From an uncultured bacterium (GTDB lineage Bacteria; Patescibacteriota; Minisyncoccia; Phycocordibacterales; CAIZLB01), in the NCBI GenBank assembly GCA_903952785.1, contig CAJBHC010000045.1, positions 1 to 13,247 of the forward strand: a DNA stretch of 13,247 bases. Reading direction: 5' to 3'. Both the position numbers and the translations under genes were made by a program. Within the stretch, counting starts at the first letter, position 1. Each line of letters begins with the position of its first letter. Below are positions 12,649 to 13,247 of this stretch, in pieces. Under the pieces are notes generated by a model that did no database searches, was not told the origin of the DNA, and saw nothing but the letters and a program-made list of their open reading frames with translations.

Positions 12649-13247
12649 ATGTACGATGAAGAAAAAGTAACATACTTTGGATTGACTGACGCTAGAAATA
12701 AGCGCGTACGTTTTGGTATTAAAACAAAAGATAGGGCAAAACATATATATGCTATCGGAAAGACAGGTATGGGTAAATCAACTCTACTTGAAAATCTTGC
12801 GATTCAAGATATTCAGAATGGAGAAGGTCTTGCCTTTATTGATCCTCACGGAAAATCAGCAGACTTACTTTTAGAATATGTTCCTGAACATCGTAAAAAA
12901 GATGTAATTTATTTTGCTCCATTTGATCTTGATTATCCTATTGCCTTTAACGTGCTTGAAGACATGGGGGTAGAAAAACGCCACCTTGTCGCCAATGGAT
13001 TAATGAGTGCCTTCAAAAGAATTTGGGCTGACTCTTTCTCTGCCAGAATGGAATATATTCTAAACAATATATTACTAGCCCTTTTGGAGTTTCCGGGATC
13101 AACCTTGATGTCAGTAAATAGAATGCTTACAGACAAAGACTTTAGAAGTGCTGTTGTTGCTAATGTATCAGACCCATCTGTAAAAGCCTTCTGGATTGAA
13201 GAGTACGGAAAGTATACTGAGAAGTTTGCTGCGGAAGCTGCCCCCGC
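12649..13247 (+). CDS. Type IV secretion/conjugation-type DNA-binding ATPase (right-truncated)
   Basis: The frame opens at the ATG at 12649 and runs off the right edge after 199 complete codons. It is a P-loop ATPase of the TraD/TraG-VirB4-HerA class, as in Parcubacterial proteins annotated as type IV secretory conjugative DNA transfer proteins. Visible motifs: HIYAIGKTGMGKSTLLENL with Walker A GKTGMGKS (37-44); Walker B GLAFIDPHGKSADLLL (60-75) with Asp65; PIAFNVLE (97-104); and SARMEYILNNILLALLEFPG (131-150). Proteins of this kind couple ATP hydrolysis to moving DNA or proteins across membranes. No relaxase or VirB genes are in view, so actual conjugation cannot be claimed; in such genomes these ATPases are widespread and may serve DNA uptake or secretion. 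Confidence 0.88.
   Translation, partial: MYDEEKVTYFGLTDARNKRVRFGIKTKDRAKHIYAIGKTGMGKSTLLENLAIQDIQNGEGLAFIDPHGKSADLLLEYVPEHRKKDVIYFAPFDLDYPIAFNVLEDMGVEKRHLVANGLMSAFKRIWADSFSARMEYILNNILLALLEFPGSTLMSVNRMLTDKDFRSAVVANVSDPSVKAFWIEEYGKYTEKFAAEAAP

Noticed and set aside
1..13247. CRISPR array, tRNA or rRNA gene, transposase or insertion-sequence ends
   Set aside because: I found no regularly spaced repeats, no tRNA-like folding segments in the intergenic gaps and no transposase motifs in any long frame.
1..13247. Alternative genetic code with TGA read as an amino acid
   Set aside because: The recognised genes are full length under the standard code and use TAA or TAG stops; no gene needs TGA readthrough.

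Overview
The window looks like a stretch of a Patescibacteria (CPR) chromosome, most likely of the Parcubacteria/Paceibacteria type. The DNA is AT-rich with short intergenic gaps. Several genes are of kinds common in that group: a cell-surface protein ending in the GxKGxDVxxLQQFLN peptidoglycan-binding module, a helix-turn-helix domain fused to MurA, a DUF4015 putative glycosidase anchored by one N-terminal helix, a large surface protein with Ig/FN3-like modules, and a TraD/VirB4-like ATPase with the FIDPHG Walker B box. The standard code fits: the genes end in TAA or TAG and need no TGA recoding. The lineage call is inference from gene content; no rRNA or ribosomal protein marker is present.

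Layout. 1-363: the end of a peptidoglycan-binding surface protein. 456-2045: murA with an N-terminal HTH domain. 2120-3300: a small toxin-antitoxin island, holding a RelB/DinJ antitoxin (2155-2430) with a promoter-embedded palindrome, a frameshifted YafQ/RelE toxin (2433-2692), and on the minus strand a PemK/MazF-like toxin (2774-3187) with no visible antitoxin. 3458-4876: pyruvate kinase. 4952-8068: a 1038-residue secreted or membrane protein that looks like two fused surface proteins. 8213-8977: radC. 9079-9783: rsmI. 9830-9997 and 9975-11336: a 55-residue two-helix membrane protein overlapping a DUF4015 putative glycosidase. 11490-12548: a surface protein with two InlB-B-like repeats. 12649 to the right edge: the first 199 residues of a conjugation-type ATPase.

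The genes do not form one obvious pathway. Housekeeping functions (MurA for peptidoglycan synthesis, pyruvate kinase for glycolytic ATP, RsmI for 16S rRNA methylation) alternate with cell-surface and accessory genes. Most transcription units appear short, each with its own sigma-70-like promoter.

The most notable signals are: (1) no start codon has a recognisable Shine-Dalgarno sequence, and at several genes the -10 box lies only 6-7 nt before the ATG, which predicts leaderless mRNAs; (2) a 34-nt element, 31/34 identical, lies upstream of both the PemK-like toxin and radC in the same orientation relative to the gene; (3) both toxin genes show a one-base frame problem; (4) the 1038-residue protein has no cysteine in its first 478 residues and 17 in the rest, with a signal-peptide-like segment at the junction; (5) HTH-MurA is a DNA-binding/enzyme fusion that keeps its catalytic residues.
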